Part shown: piece by piece, positions 50,523-62,001 of the stretch
Layout of the letters: each line of letters starts with the position of its first letter
Position numbering within the stretch: the first letter of the stretch is position 1
Source: Volvox africanus
Taxonomy: Eukaryota > Chlorophyta > Chlorophyceae > Chlamydomonadales > Volvocaceae
Length of the DNA: 64,000 bases
NCBI GenBank assembly: GCA_030268105.1
Contig: BSDZ01000013.1
Location: 362,501-426,500, forward strand
Direction: 5' to 3'
Notes under the pieces: model-generated
Databases searched by the model: none
Told to the model about the DNA's origin: nothing
Seen by the model: the letters and a program-made list of their open reading frames with translations, nothing else
Program-made: the position numbers and the translations under genes

Positions 50523-51909
50523 AGGACCAGCAAGGTGGTCTGTCCGCGTGGGAGTGTTGTAAAGGGTCAGAGACCTTTCGGCCAGACCTACGTTGCTGGT
50601 TTACTGTTTTGCATCGGGCGCTGGCCATTAGACATCTGTACGGCCTGAGGTCCCTTATGTCCCAGTGGTGGGAGCCCAGTTCGTTAGTTGCTTGTAAGAT
50701 TGTGAGAGTCGCTCCGCGCCTGAGTAGCCACACAGCGGCATTGCCACAAACAGCAGATCATGTACAACATTCTTTGTCGCGGCCCCGGTACTTGGGGATA
50801 CCGCGTACTGTATAGTCGTCCCATGTATAGCCCGACACTTGACGAGCGAGCGAGGAGAAAGACTTTGCTGATTTTAGTTAGCGCTTAGATTTATAAATAG
50901 GTATCGATAATGAATGTAATTCTTTTCATTCTTATTTATAAATTGTAGCCTTCACGGCTACAGGGGTATAAGTACCATCAAGACTTCGATGGATGGGAAG
51001 AAATGTTCAGTCGTGCTGGTTGCCATTCGCTCCTGGAACTACGTTTCTTTTCCAGAGGGCGTAGTGTCTGTTCCCTCACCTTGAAGTTTGTCCTTATAAC
51101 TTGCGCTTTTATGCGATAATTCCAAGATGTTTGGCCAGGTGCGCAGCCGGTATGAGCCAGTAGCAGCATAAACCGCCCCCATCGAAACCATGCAGTCGTC
51201 CTTTCCTGCCCAAACGGTAGGGATCATCGTTAAAAAGTGCCTCATATTTAATCTGTACATATTTATGAATTTTATCTGGGCGGACTGGAGCTGGCGGACC
51301 TTGCCGGACCGAAAACGAAGCGTTCGCGTGCAGTGTGTCGGGCAGTTACGGTTGGTAATAAATTGCGACCTCCATATTCCTCAGACAATTGTCAAACTTG
51401 TTTAAAATTTCAAAGCTCTTATTTTAACTGCCTGAAGACGCATTTCGCTGCAGTCAACGCAAAATGGCTGCCGTACGACCCGCGTGACCCAGCTCTCGGC
51501 TCTGTCATGTATGGTTTAGCGAACTTCACCGAACGGGACCCGGATTTTCTGAAATGTTCCCAGATATGTTAGGCCTGCTCCGGAGACCCCCGGAAATATT
51601 TTTCCACATGAAATGCAGCTTTCTGGGGCCAGAGAAAATGTGCCCCCGGAAGGCAAACGAAGTGTTCCAAACCACAACGGTTCTGGAGCCAGCCATTCCC
51701 GGAACTCGACCTTGACTTCGGCAAAAGTTCTCAAGGTTCGGCAACGACCGGGAAATCTTGTTTGGCCTATTGTCTATGGTTTGCAGCTTCACACTTAGGG
51801 GAAGCTGGATGGAACTTCTACGACATAAAACACAAATAAAGTTAATAACGCTTATAAACCAATTTATTAGCGGTAAAAACCCTAAGTATTATAATTTGTA
51901 TCAACCAAA
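50523..51909. other. 3' flank of the Copia remnant and unassigned DNA
   Basis: Just past the RNase H end, a TGTTG at 50556-50560 follows a G-rich stretch and could begin a 3' LTR. I found no matching 5' copy, so the LTR is unproven. The rest, including frames at 51190-51405 and 51516-51734, resembles no family. Confidence 0.4.
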
Positions 51910-52071
51910 CTAAGGATTGATAACATGTGCAAGTATACCACGATTTATCGCTTTAATATTCCTTGTAATTTTATCATATTCCCAATTCCACCATTTTATT
52001 TGTAACAACTTTTCAATTATATCGTCGGTAAACCTTTTTCTTACCAAGGATGCTGGATTGCCGGCCATCTT
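51910..52071 (-). pseudogene. C-terminal fragment of a hexapeptide-repeat (XAT/CatB-Vat-like) acetyltransferase
   Basis: About 53 codons ending at TAG (51910-51912) read AGNPASLVRKRFTDD, then IIEKLLQIKWWNWEYDKI. This is the C-terminal cap of left-handed-beta-helix xenobiotic acyltransferases: the GNPA turn leaving the last coil, then a helix ending in the KWWxW signature. The family acetylates chloramphenicol, streptogramins or other small molecules. The hexapeptide coils and catalytic His are missing; the open frame upstream (to 52137) does not look like them. Codons are strongly AT-rich (ATA, AAA, TTA, AAT), unlike algal exons in this window. I read it as a non-functional piece of a transferred bacterial or viral gene. 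The family call rests on motif recognition only. Confidence 0.6.
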
Positions 52072-54311
52072 GCGCTTTGTTTTTATTACCCCGCAAGTAA
52101 TAGAACAGATAATTGATAAGCACGTTGAAATTGCCATGAAATCATCATGATTTCATTGCCATGAAATTTCCGACAGAAATTCAAAGGCTAGACGTTTTGC
52201 AAGCAAATAAATCTAACGGCAGAAATCAAGTGTGCATGTCGCGTACGAACATCCCTAAGTTCCGTAAGCCGACAAATCTTAGCTTAGAGCGAGCAAGATA
52301 CTTCGGATATTATCCCTCAGCACTCAGCCAACGTATGGAACACGACGGCTATTAAATTAAAATATTACACCCGGTTATTTTAAAACTTGTCATCCTTTAT
52401 TTTGCCAAGTGCTGGCAGAAGTACTCGGTCTAGATCTGAAAACGTGTGTCGGGCGGTCGTACCTTTATTAAAGGAAGAGGGGACGTGGAGGGAGAAGGGA
52501 CATTGGAGGGGAAGGAAGTCAAGTTCGGGGGGACACTCCCGGAGGAGAAGTTTTAGGGGTCCGGGCGGGACTCCGAGGGTTCCGGAGCCACCAGCTATGC
52601 ATTTCCCTTGAATAACCCTGATATGGATGGACAAGTCCGGGAAACGAACACGGTGGTGTGACGTGACCGTAAGACTTGCTTTTCTGCGGCCGCATCTGCT
52701 TATTTGTCTGCTTTCCTAAACATGTCGTCATTAACTGTTTCCATTATTGATTCATTATCCGTCTCACCCGGCATAATACATAGTTGTTTTCAAAACCTGC
52801 TATTTCTTGAATTCGTTCCTCTCATCCAGGTTTTGTTGTCTGGGTTATAAATTGGCAGCATTTCACCAAACAAGCACAAGCAGAATCACGGTAAACAAAA
52901 GCCTTTGTCCTGGTAAACCCCCGGGTCTACCCCTGGGGAGTTTTAGTAGTCGCTTGCAGTACAATAAAGGCGCAGATATATATAGGTGCAGTGCATGCAA
53001 GGTGCAGAGTGTGCACATGCATGACAACTCCTAGAGAGTTAACTGGTAGACAACCGTGCATTTCTAGACTGCATGGGCATTCTCAAGCTGTGTTTGATGA
53101 TGGTTTATTTGCGCTGCGTTCTTTCCATCCACGTATCTGTCTACGTAGTGAATGAACACTTTCAGCTGTTTAGTGACTTTGTACTACTACATACCGTATC
53201 ATGTACGGCGTCCTCGAGAAATCACAATCAGACCTGGGCGGAATTCAAATGCCTCTTAATGTTGTAATGTTGTATCTCTGTCACACAGATATCCATCCGC
53301 CGACGTACAGCAAAGGCCTGATCTATCGGGACATGTCCAACAGGTAGGCATCTGATCATCCCGGATAGGATATTAACAGGATACCCCCTGACCAGATACC
53401 CCCTGACCACATACCCCCAGCAGGATACAATAGCCCCCCCCCTCGCAGTGAATGCAGTGGTCACTGATACACAGGAGACCTAGGCATGAAGACACGTTAT
53501 GATTCGGGCGCACAGCCGCACACATGCGCCTCAGGTGAGGACGTCTTTAGTGGTCCGCCATTTCCCGCTGATCGTGTTATCTGGAGCCAAGGCGCCAACC
53601 AGAGGTGTTCACATGCATGCTCTCGCCGAACTTGGTTCCCCAGGTAACGCACGCGAAGACACACTGATTACAAACACAAGGTTTCTCCATGGTGTCACCT
53701 CCACCGACCCTTCTTCCTCGCACAGCTTAGTCCCCAACACACGTGCGTGTATTATATACACTTACCATTGTGCAGACGAGCAAACACCCAAACATACGCC
53801 CGGACATACCAGCCGCATTCGTTCTGTTCAAAGGGCACGTACCCCTAATGCTAGCAAGCCGACCTAACGTCCTGAAGCTCCCACAGCTCATTCACCGCCA
53901 TCATAACCACCCCACCCCGCCCACCGCCACTCCCCCCTCTCAACCCCGTCTTCCGGCTTACTATCGGCCACTACAGTAAATCCAAACCTCCATGCGGTCT
54001 ACTTAACGACCATTCCCGACAGTGAAGATTACTTGTGTCGCATTTATCCGCTGTCTAAGACCCTGCCGCCATAGCCACCAATGTACACGCAGCCAACGTC
54101 TCCGCCAAACCGCCACTGCCGCCGCCGCCGCAGCAGCAGCAGCAGAAGCTGGTGCTCTGGTGCCGTCGCTCATCGCTGCCGGTGCTGTAGCGGATTTCAC
54201 GAGCTGTAGCGGCAACAGCTTTCTTCGCCGTCACACTATCACTATTCGCTTCTCCGCCATGCTGGCTGCCAGGCCGCCTGGCCGCCAAAGCCCAGCACTG
54301 CAGCGGCCGCT
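52072..54311. other. Gene-poor region left of the coiled-coil gene
   Basis: AT-rich to about 52380, then mixed. Short frames only. Near 53380-53430 a 14-16-base motif around ATACCCCCTGACCA is repeated about three times. The 3' UTR of the coiled-coil gene should enter from the right; TTACA at 53667-53671 would be a minus-strand TGTAA polyadenylation signal. Confidence 0.45.
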
Positions 54312-57300
54312 CTAATGATGTCCTACCCGCGATGTGACACCGCTTCCCAGCGACATGGTGGAGGCGGAAGGGTGCAGGTCGGGCAGCGACAGCTTACCGG
54401 TGGACTGCCAGGTGGCCACCTGCTGCAGGGTTCGCTGGTTGAGTTGGCGCTCCGTCTCCGACATGGGCTTGGCGGCTTCGCGACGGCGAGCTGCCACATC
54501 ACGCAGCTGAGAGGTGGTGAAGGTAAGGGTAGGGATGGGTTGAGGCGGGAGAGGTGGTGAAGGTAAGGGTAGGGATGGGTTGAGGCGGGAGAGGTGGTGA
54601 AGGTAAGGGTAGGGATGGGTTGAGGCGGGAGAGGTGGTGAAGGTAAGGGTAGGGATGGGTTGAGGCGGGAGAGGTGGTGAAGGTAAGGGTAGGGATGGGT
54701 TGAGGCGGGAGAGGTGGTGAAGGTAAGGGTAGGGATGGGTTGAGGCGGGAGAGGTGGTGAAGGTAAGGGTAGGGATGGGTTGAGGCGGGAGAGGTGGTGA
54801 AGGTAAGGGTAGGGATGGGTTGAGGCGGGAGAGGTGGTGAAGGTAAGGGTAGGGATGGGTTGAGGCGGGAGAGGTGGTGAAGGTAAGGGGCGCAGGGGAA
54901 AGAGGTTATGTTATGTTACAGCGGATTCCAGACCCTAGAGAAGTGATAAGGGGGGGGGTGAGGTGGTGGGAATAACCCGCATACGGAGGAAGGAATGGAG
55001 TGTGATGGGTGAGGCGATGGCTGTGTATTCGCTGCCCCCCCCCTTTGGAGGAGGAAGAGGGAGGACGCTAGATGGAGGCCGGGGTTGAGGACAGGACATG
55101 TCATAGGGCCCCATGTCATAGGGCCCCATGTCATAGCTCCAAATTCCATTACTTCATGGGCCTCGGGGCCCTTAAACACACACCTTCCCTCTCCCATTTT
55201 TCTTTCCTCTCCCCTCCCCAATGCCCCCCCCTCCCCCCGGTAACTCTTCCTCAAACCGATACAGCCAGTGCGCACCTGGCTCTCTATCTCCGCTCTGAAG
55301 CGTCGCTTCTGCTCCAACAGCGCCTGCTTGCGAGCCTGCTCCGCCTCCTCGGCTGCCCGCACCTTGGCAGCGACACTGGCGGCGTAGGCCTGAGGAGATG
55401 GAAGCCAGGAGGAGCGGCGGAGAGGGAGCGATGCTATAGATTCTCAGCCCTGGCATTGACCTTTGTTTGCCTTAAAATGCACGTTCCAATGTGAGGATTA
55501 CATGGGGGGCTACATGGTGATGTTCCCAATGCTGACAGATAAACCCACGGGGCCCTCCGACAACAATCCATGGCAAACTGAAATTCAATATTGGCTGCCG
55601 GGTTCAAGAGCTCGCTATCGGTACGGCATACAGCATACGGCACCTCAACAAATACAGTTATAACATTGGTTGTGAATTACTCATGAAAAAATGTCAGATC
55701 GTTAAATTGGTAGATGATGCAAAATTGAACCCGTTTAATTAATTGGGGGACTCTAATTTTGTTTCTGTTGGGAGACGTGGATTGCGTCTCTCCACCCTCC
55801 ATCCTCAGACCCTTAACCCCTCCTCTCCCCCTGTCCCGAAGCCCGGCCTCACATCGTCTTCCTGCTTTCGCCGTAACCTTGCCGCTTCTCGCTCCTTCAA
55901 CTGCTCCCCAACCGCCACCGTTATCTGTTTGGCCGTCTCCTTCTGATGGTTTATTCGTCGCTCCTGAACCAAACAGGCGGGTGTAGCCGACCACCGCCAG
56001 TAGCGAAACGGGAATTATAAGCGGCAACGAATCCACGACACCAAGAAAGGGTGATTGTAGCATAAGCCAGAGCAGCCAACACCATGACAGCAGAGCATAG
56101 CACACACCACAGCACAGCGCCCATGCCCGTACAATACTCATTGCAAATCCATATTCATTGCACCCTTACCTCCTCTGCTGCCCGCTCATCCTCCCGCTGC
56201 TTGTAGTACCGCTCGACCAGGGGCGTATCCAGCCACCTGCGCCTCGCCTCCCCTTGCCGGTCCGCCGCCTCTTGCAGTTTGGCCTGATTACGTTTGATCT
56301 TATCCATTCTGTGAACAACCAGAGAGGGGGCGGGAGGGACGGGTGGGGGTACGGTAAGTGGATCTGCGAGGTGGATCTGCGATGGGAGCATCTGAGGGGG
56401 GGATGAGGGGGCGGCCAGACTATGGTGGTTGGGAAGGAGGGGGGGAGAGGAGGGGCTGCGATGGGCTGAAGAGAAGCTAGAAGGAGCCGATCAGGGACCG
56501 AACACCGACCCTGGCTGGTGGTCACATGCGATATGCAGCATGCAACCAAACACGCGCAGGCAGGGCACCCTCCCCGTCACGCGCCCTCCACCCTCCTCTG
56601 TTCCCGTACCCCCCCTTGTGATCGAGAGAGTGGTTCGGAGGTTGAAAAAGCTCACACCACCCGCTGTAACGGCCTTCAGTGGCTGGTGGGGTAGGAGGAC
56701 TTACTGCTCCCTTCGGTCCGCTTCTTGCTTGTTTAGGATCGCCTCCCATTTGCGCTGAAAGTCTGCGTCCTCCGCCCACTGCTTCTTTTTCGCCTCCTCC
56801 TTGATGGACTTGTTCACCTCGTTCTCCATCAGCAAGTCGCGGAGGGCCTTATGGAAGGAAAGGGGCAAAACGGGTCACGCGGAAAGGGGGAAGGGGGTTT
56901 GGTGACGTGTGTGAATGTGTACGGAGGGCGGCGCCGCGACAGATAAAGTTTTTTTTATGAAATACAATGGGTGCTCCGTCATGAATGTTTCTGTGTGGAA
57001 ACTCGAAACAAGACAACAGCTGCTAAATAACCAGAACACCTTCAGAAAATCCAGGAGCAGAGATTTTCCAAATATGTACGAATATGCGGAGTGACGTACC
57101 AGCTTGGCCGTAATGCGCGACGACTCTTCTCGCCGAAGCTCCTCCGCCGTGTCGTACGCTGTACGAGCCGCCTCCACGGCGTCTTCTGCTCGCTTGCGCG
57201 TGAGCTCTGCATCTCGCCGTGCCATACGCTCGGACATCTGCGTGTGGGCACAACGCAAGAGTTCATTTTGTCGTACATGTTACACGTCCGTATACCTGTA

Positions 57301-59712
57301 CCGCGGATAAGGAAACGGGGATGAAGCATGTGGGCGCCGACTCATACACACATACACATACGCATACACACACGCACACCTGCGTAATGCGCTCCTCCTT
57401 GATCTTCAGCATGATCTCGCGCCGCAGCCGCTGACGCTCCGCCTCCGCCGCCTCCGCCTGCCGAAGAGCTGCCTGCGCGAGTGCATGTGTGTGCGTGTGT
57501 GTTTATTTTCGGTTAGGATTTTTTTGGTTAGGACTGAGGGATGATATAAAACCGATGAGCGGGTGCGTGAAAAGAAAGAGGATGGCGGAAGGCGTGCGCT
57601 CCGAAACCCTGCCCCGAACCCGAGTCGTACACACCTGTTCTTGCCGGAAGTATGCGTCCTCCTGATCCCTTTCGAGCTGCCGTAACCGTTCGTGTTCCCC
57701 CATCTGCACCATCCAACCGCACGGGGAGAGGTGGGGGAATGTCGGGGAGACGACGGCAAGGAGAAGCGGAGCGGGGGGACCGGAGGTTTAAACACACACA
57801 CTCACATACATATACACGCGGACAAAAGCACAGCAACACAAACACAAACACAGAACAGGTAAACAGACAGACAGACATGTAGACAGACAACCGGACGGAC
57901 AGAGTCAAACGGACCTGCGCCTCAAGCTGCTCCTTAAGAGACATTTGACGAGCACGTGCTGCCTCTGACTCCAACCGTTCCTTATAGCTTCCGATTGCCA
58001 TGTCGTACTTGAAGAGCGCAAGCCACTCGTCCGTACTCTCTGACCGCTTTGCGGCTGCGAGCCCATTTTTACTGCGCGATCAGACGCCGTAATGTCAGTG
58101 GGGGAACGACGCAGCCGCGAGCGCGACGGGGATTCGGGACGTGACGTGTCCTTCGCTACGCCCCTCTACATTCTCTCTCCCTCTCCACCTCCACTCTCTC
58201 TCCCTCTCCACTTCCACTCTCTCTCCCTCTCCACCTCCACTCCCTCTCCCTCTCCCTCTCCACTACTTCCCCACTCCCTCTCCAACCCCCGCCCTCTTCC
58301 CACTCCTGCTTTGTTCCCAGGATGCCATCAGACGCAGGATGGCATCCAGCCCCCAACACCCAGACACTCCCCTTCTCTTTGCAGCCAGTGTCGTAACAGT
58401 AAACCCTCCCCCTCCCCCTCCCCCTGCCCCTCCCCAACAAACACACTCACGAAGGGGTTCCGCCGACCAGCTTTGTGCGAATGCGGTCTTCCAGCAATGT
58501 CACGTCAGCCTCCTGCAGTACGGCGCAATGGAACGCAACGGCGTGTGTTGGAGTGAGGTGGAATGGGATGAAGCGGGGGTTTAGGGGCGCCACATTTCCC
58601 AGCCGCATTCATGCTGGTCGCAGCAAAGGACTCAAAGGAGTAAGTTCCTTCGGCGGCAGCGATGGCGGCAGTGGCGGTGGCGGCGGCGGTGGCGGCAGTG
58701 GCTGCTGCTGCTGCTGACGTGGCGGACACCAAACTCGGTTACGTAACGCGCCGCAACTCCCGGTTGTAAATTATCCTTTCGCCGCCACCGCCATCCGCAG
58801 ATGTCACCGCAGATCCTCTCCCGCCACCCGCTTCCGCCAACCCCCGCCAAATTGCCAAATTGACGCAGCGCCCTCTTTGATTGATCCCACTCCCTACCCA
58901 GCACCCCAGCAGCGCGTTACCGCTGCAACTCCTGCCATGGCCAATGCTAGTGCTGCCGTACCGCGGCAACCGCCATCGCTGCTGTAACCGCTTCCCGGTG
59001 TCCCCTCCATGACGCACCTTGGTTTGCGGGGGCCGCGAGGGCGCTATTGCCACGTACTGCAGCACCTCCTTCGTGATGATCTCCTGACCCGTGATCGTGG
59101 CGGCGATGTCCTGTGCGTGAGTACGTTGAAGGAACAACGTAGCAACAAAGGCGTGGAGGAGGTGAACACGATGTGTACCGTGCTGAGGACATACACATAC
59201 ACGTACACATGCACGCGGTCCTTTGAGCCTCCTGGCTCAAAGCTTATGAACCTAACTTAGGGTTAGCAAATCAATCAAATCAATTAATGTACATACACAT
59301 GCACACATAGAATTTATACATACACACACACACTCTCTCTCTCTCGGATCCCGGGGCTCTGTCCCTGCCTCGGGATCCAGCACCGCACCCCTTCGCGCCA
59401 CACAAACCAGGTCGGAGGAGGATGTTTAGGGCGCGCAACCGTACATCCCCATCTTAGCGGCACCATTGCATGGCGCTGTACTCTTCTCCCACGATCGTCG
59501 TCGCACTAGGCCTGGCTATAAATGTGAAGTCCACTCACCCCAAATTTTAGCCGCATCCGTACGATAAGGTCCTGAGCCATTGGATCCAGCATGATGCCTC
59601 CAGCCGTTTTCTGCACCGCAAGAGAGCTACCAATGTTTGGCGATGGGATGAATTGCCGTCGTGACGATATGCATATACCGAAATGCGGACATGCTGTGGA
59701 AGGCTGGTCCAT
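54312..59712 (-). CDS. Coiled-coil protein of trichoplein/cilia-associated (TPH) type
   Basis: 12 phase-consistent exons, 495 residues: 59712-59539, 59110-59018, 58512-58451, 58071-57915, 57703-57635, 57472-57380, 57237-57100, 56847-56705, 56308-56170, 55963-55853, 55389-55276, 54506-54312. The ATG at 59712 is the first in frame. From about residue 140 to 440 it is a nearly unbroken charged helix rich in E, R, K, Q and A (for example RLRREIMLKIKEERITQ and KQWAEDADFQRKWEAILNKQ). This composition and length recall the TPH-domain proteins (CFAP53, CFAP45, MNS1, trichoplein), which line or bind axonemal microtubules. The head and the Ser/Gly-rich tail are not recognisable. I cannot name the orthologue; a non-ciliary coiled-coil role is possible. 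Confidence 0.85.
54511..54889. repeat. 40-bp minisatellite in last intron of the coiled-coil gene
   Basis: Eight complete 40-base units, nearly identical by eye, plus a partial unit at each end. The unit contains GGTAAGGGTAGGGATGGGTT. The array fills much of the intron between exons 55389-55276 and 54506-54312 and ends a few bases from the last acceptor. The sense strand of the gene is C/T-rich. Confidence 0.97.
57784..57885. repeat. ACACAC/ACAGAC low-complexity tract
   Basis: AC-rich and ACAG-rich short repeats in the intron between coiled-coil-gene exons 58071-57915 and 57703-57635. Confidence 0.7.
58175..58273. repeat. CTCTCC/CCACCT pyrimidine-rich tract in intron
   Basis: Imperfect repeats of CTCTCTCCCTCTCCAC in the intron between exons 58512-58451 and 58071-57915. 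On this strand it is pyrimidine-rich, so the gene's sense strand is purine-rich, opposite to the other arrays. Confidence 0.75.
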
Positions 59713-62001
59713 GGTGTCTGATGCAACGCGCGTACCGCTGTTGGCCCTCGTTTTGAATCATTCGTTGCGAGCCTGCCCGCCGTGGGCAGCGACCCAGTGC
59801 GCGTTGGTGGCGCCCCTCCGAGCACAGCCAGCCCATTTGTGGGCGGCCGGTCTGCCATGGATTCTACTCAGAAAATAACTAAAACTAATATCCGCAAATC
59901 AGGAAAAATGGAAGGCCTGTACAAGGAGTAACGCCCGGCAATCGGTAAACGACGAAGGTAAGCTAGAAATCTGAGGCGGCCTCATCAGTGCATCTTGCTA
60001 CGATAATTGGAATTATGGGTTGTGAGAAGTTGTAATCATTAGCTGCGGAACCGTGCGTCCTTCGGTACTTGGAATAGCTAGTTGTGATGCACGGCTAGTC
60101 CGATCGTTTCCTCAAGCGCTTCTTAATGAATCTTTAATAAGTCGTATATTAATTCTATCCGATGGTGTGAGCCATAATGTCCTTCTTTTGTAAGCGCTGT
60201 ACACACGGATGATTTTACAACTGCCCCGTACCCGCCCGAAGGAACTGTGTTAAAAGTTACATGACCAGTCTTGGCCTATGAGTCTAATTCGTTGCTGAAT
60301 TACTAAGGAAACTGGGTCGTTTTTATTCGTTTAATCGCGCATACTTGCGAAAGTCCGTCGTCAGTCCACCTTGGCATCGTGCCTGCCCCAGAAGCACTTG
60401 TGGATAAGAATTGGCTCGCATACGGAGAACAGAATCACACAACATGATTGCAAACACTCAAATGTGTTTTGTGCGCAGTTCGCGCAGGGTTGCCCATTTT
60501 GGAGGTGGACATCTGCTATACAAATGTAAACCGGGCGGAATAGTGCGAAAAGAAGTGCCGCAAGAATTTTAACCGTTGATTTGATTGTAACATTTTTCTC
60601 ATTTATGTCGCTGGCGCCACATAACAGTGTGACAAGTTCCCCCGATGCAAGTTTGGAGTGACATTGCGGGCCAAATTTTACCAAGACGCTGCGTAGGTAA
60701 CCCTCCCATCGTCACCGAAAATCCTCTCGGAAGAACAAGGTATGGCATTGGCGTCCACCACTAATTCGCTGCTCTTTTCCAGGGCTTGCCCGCAGAAGGG
60801 CACGTTACGGCCCCCAAAATCTACACGCAGCCTGAACGCCTATAACCGCACCGGAACTCCGCCTTCGTCCCTTCCGTTCCCTAAAAGCGCGGCCCAAACA
60901 CCAAGCCGTCCACACAATAAAACCGAACGAAAAAAAACCAAATAAAATCTGAACTAGAAGAACGAGGACCGAACGCTCAGTCAATCATCACCAGAAAAAG
61001 CTTGGTCAATCGTAGAGATCCGATAACGCGGATCAGAGCGCGGCCCCGGAGTCCCCACTGGTTGCTCCGCAGCACCGACGGAGCCTGCCCCGTACGACAG
61101 TTTTGCTGCCCCGTACGACCTTTCATCCAATAATCGTTATGTTCCATCCATGAGATGTGGGCGCCAGGAAACACGCTTTGGTATTTGCTACTTGTAATGG
61201 CAGCAAAGAGCATCTCCCCAGGTCGGCTCACGGCTGGGCCCCTAAGCCGCTGGCCCTCCGCACCTGCGGCGTCGCATCCCGTAACTACCTGGCGCAAGAG
61301 ACGACGTCCATCCCGGCACACTTGACTGCAGCCACACGCGCGCACCGACTCCTCTTCTTTCTAGCAGGCCAATGGCCCCTCAATGGCCAACAGTAAGATG
61401 GCGAGGGGGATCCCGTGTACGGAGCACGGTAACAAAACCCACACGTCTACTGGCCACCACGCGAACCTACCCCTTCCCTCACCCAGAGTACGCGACCTTA
61501 CCCCTCCGACCCACCGCCGTGCAAAGATCTCACATATCATCTGCACCAGCAGTGAAGCTACAACGAACCCCCCCCCAAAAAACGTGTCATCCACCTTGGA
61601 GCGCTGCGCTTGTCTGCAGCCCTCGACGTACGACACCAGCGTATTTGTTTCTACCACACTGCACACTCGCTGAAGAAGCCTGTCTCCACTCCTCCACCGG
61701 AGACCGGAGCTCGCCCTGCGGCCTCACACACTTAGTTATGTCCTAGACTTTCCGTGATGACGTCAGGCCCGATCAGTTAAGACATAATCCGCAAAACACA
61801 CACCCACACACACGAAACATGAAAACACACACGCACACGTTCCAGGGTGCGTACTTCCAAGCGTACACGACTCCAAGCCTTCCTCAACACACACCCACAC
61901 ACGCGCACGTGCTCGCGCACCCCTCCAGGCCATAATTATTCAGGAGATGATGGTGACGGTTGGTTCTCCACCCGTTAATGTAAGAATGGAGAATTGTGAA
62001 C
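59713..62001. other. Region between coiled-coil gene and NAP gene; no confident gene
   Basis: This holds the presumed promoter of the coiled-coil gene and the 3' UTR of the NAP gene. Unexplained frames: minus 61361-61666, extending without ATG to about 61735 (contains VVETNTLVSYVEG and a hydrophobic stretch FVVASLLVQMICEIF); minus 60977-61345; and plus 60742-60945, which starts at an ATG and looks weakly like a transit peptide. None has a family resemblance I can name. Confidence 0.4.

Noticed and set aside
51910..52137. Considered as an intact small acetyltransferase gene
   Set aside because: Only the C-terminal cap is present; no hexapeptide coils or catalytic His upstream.
54511..54889. 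Considered as a CRISPR array because of regular 40-base periodicity
   Set aside because: Units are contiguous and nearly identical with no unique spacers, and it sits in a eukaryotic intron.
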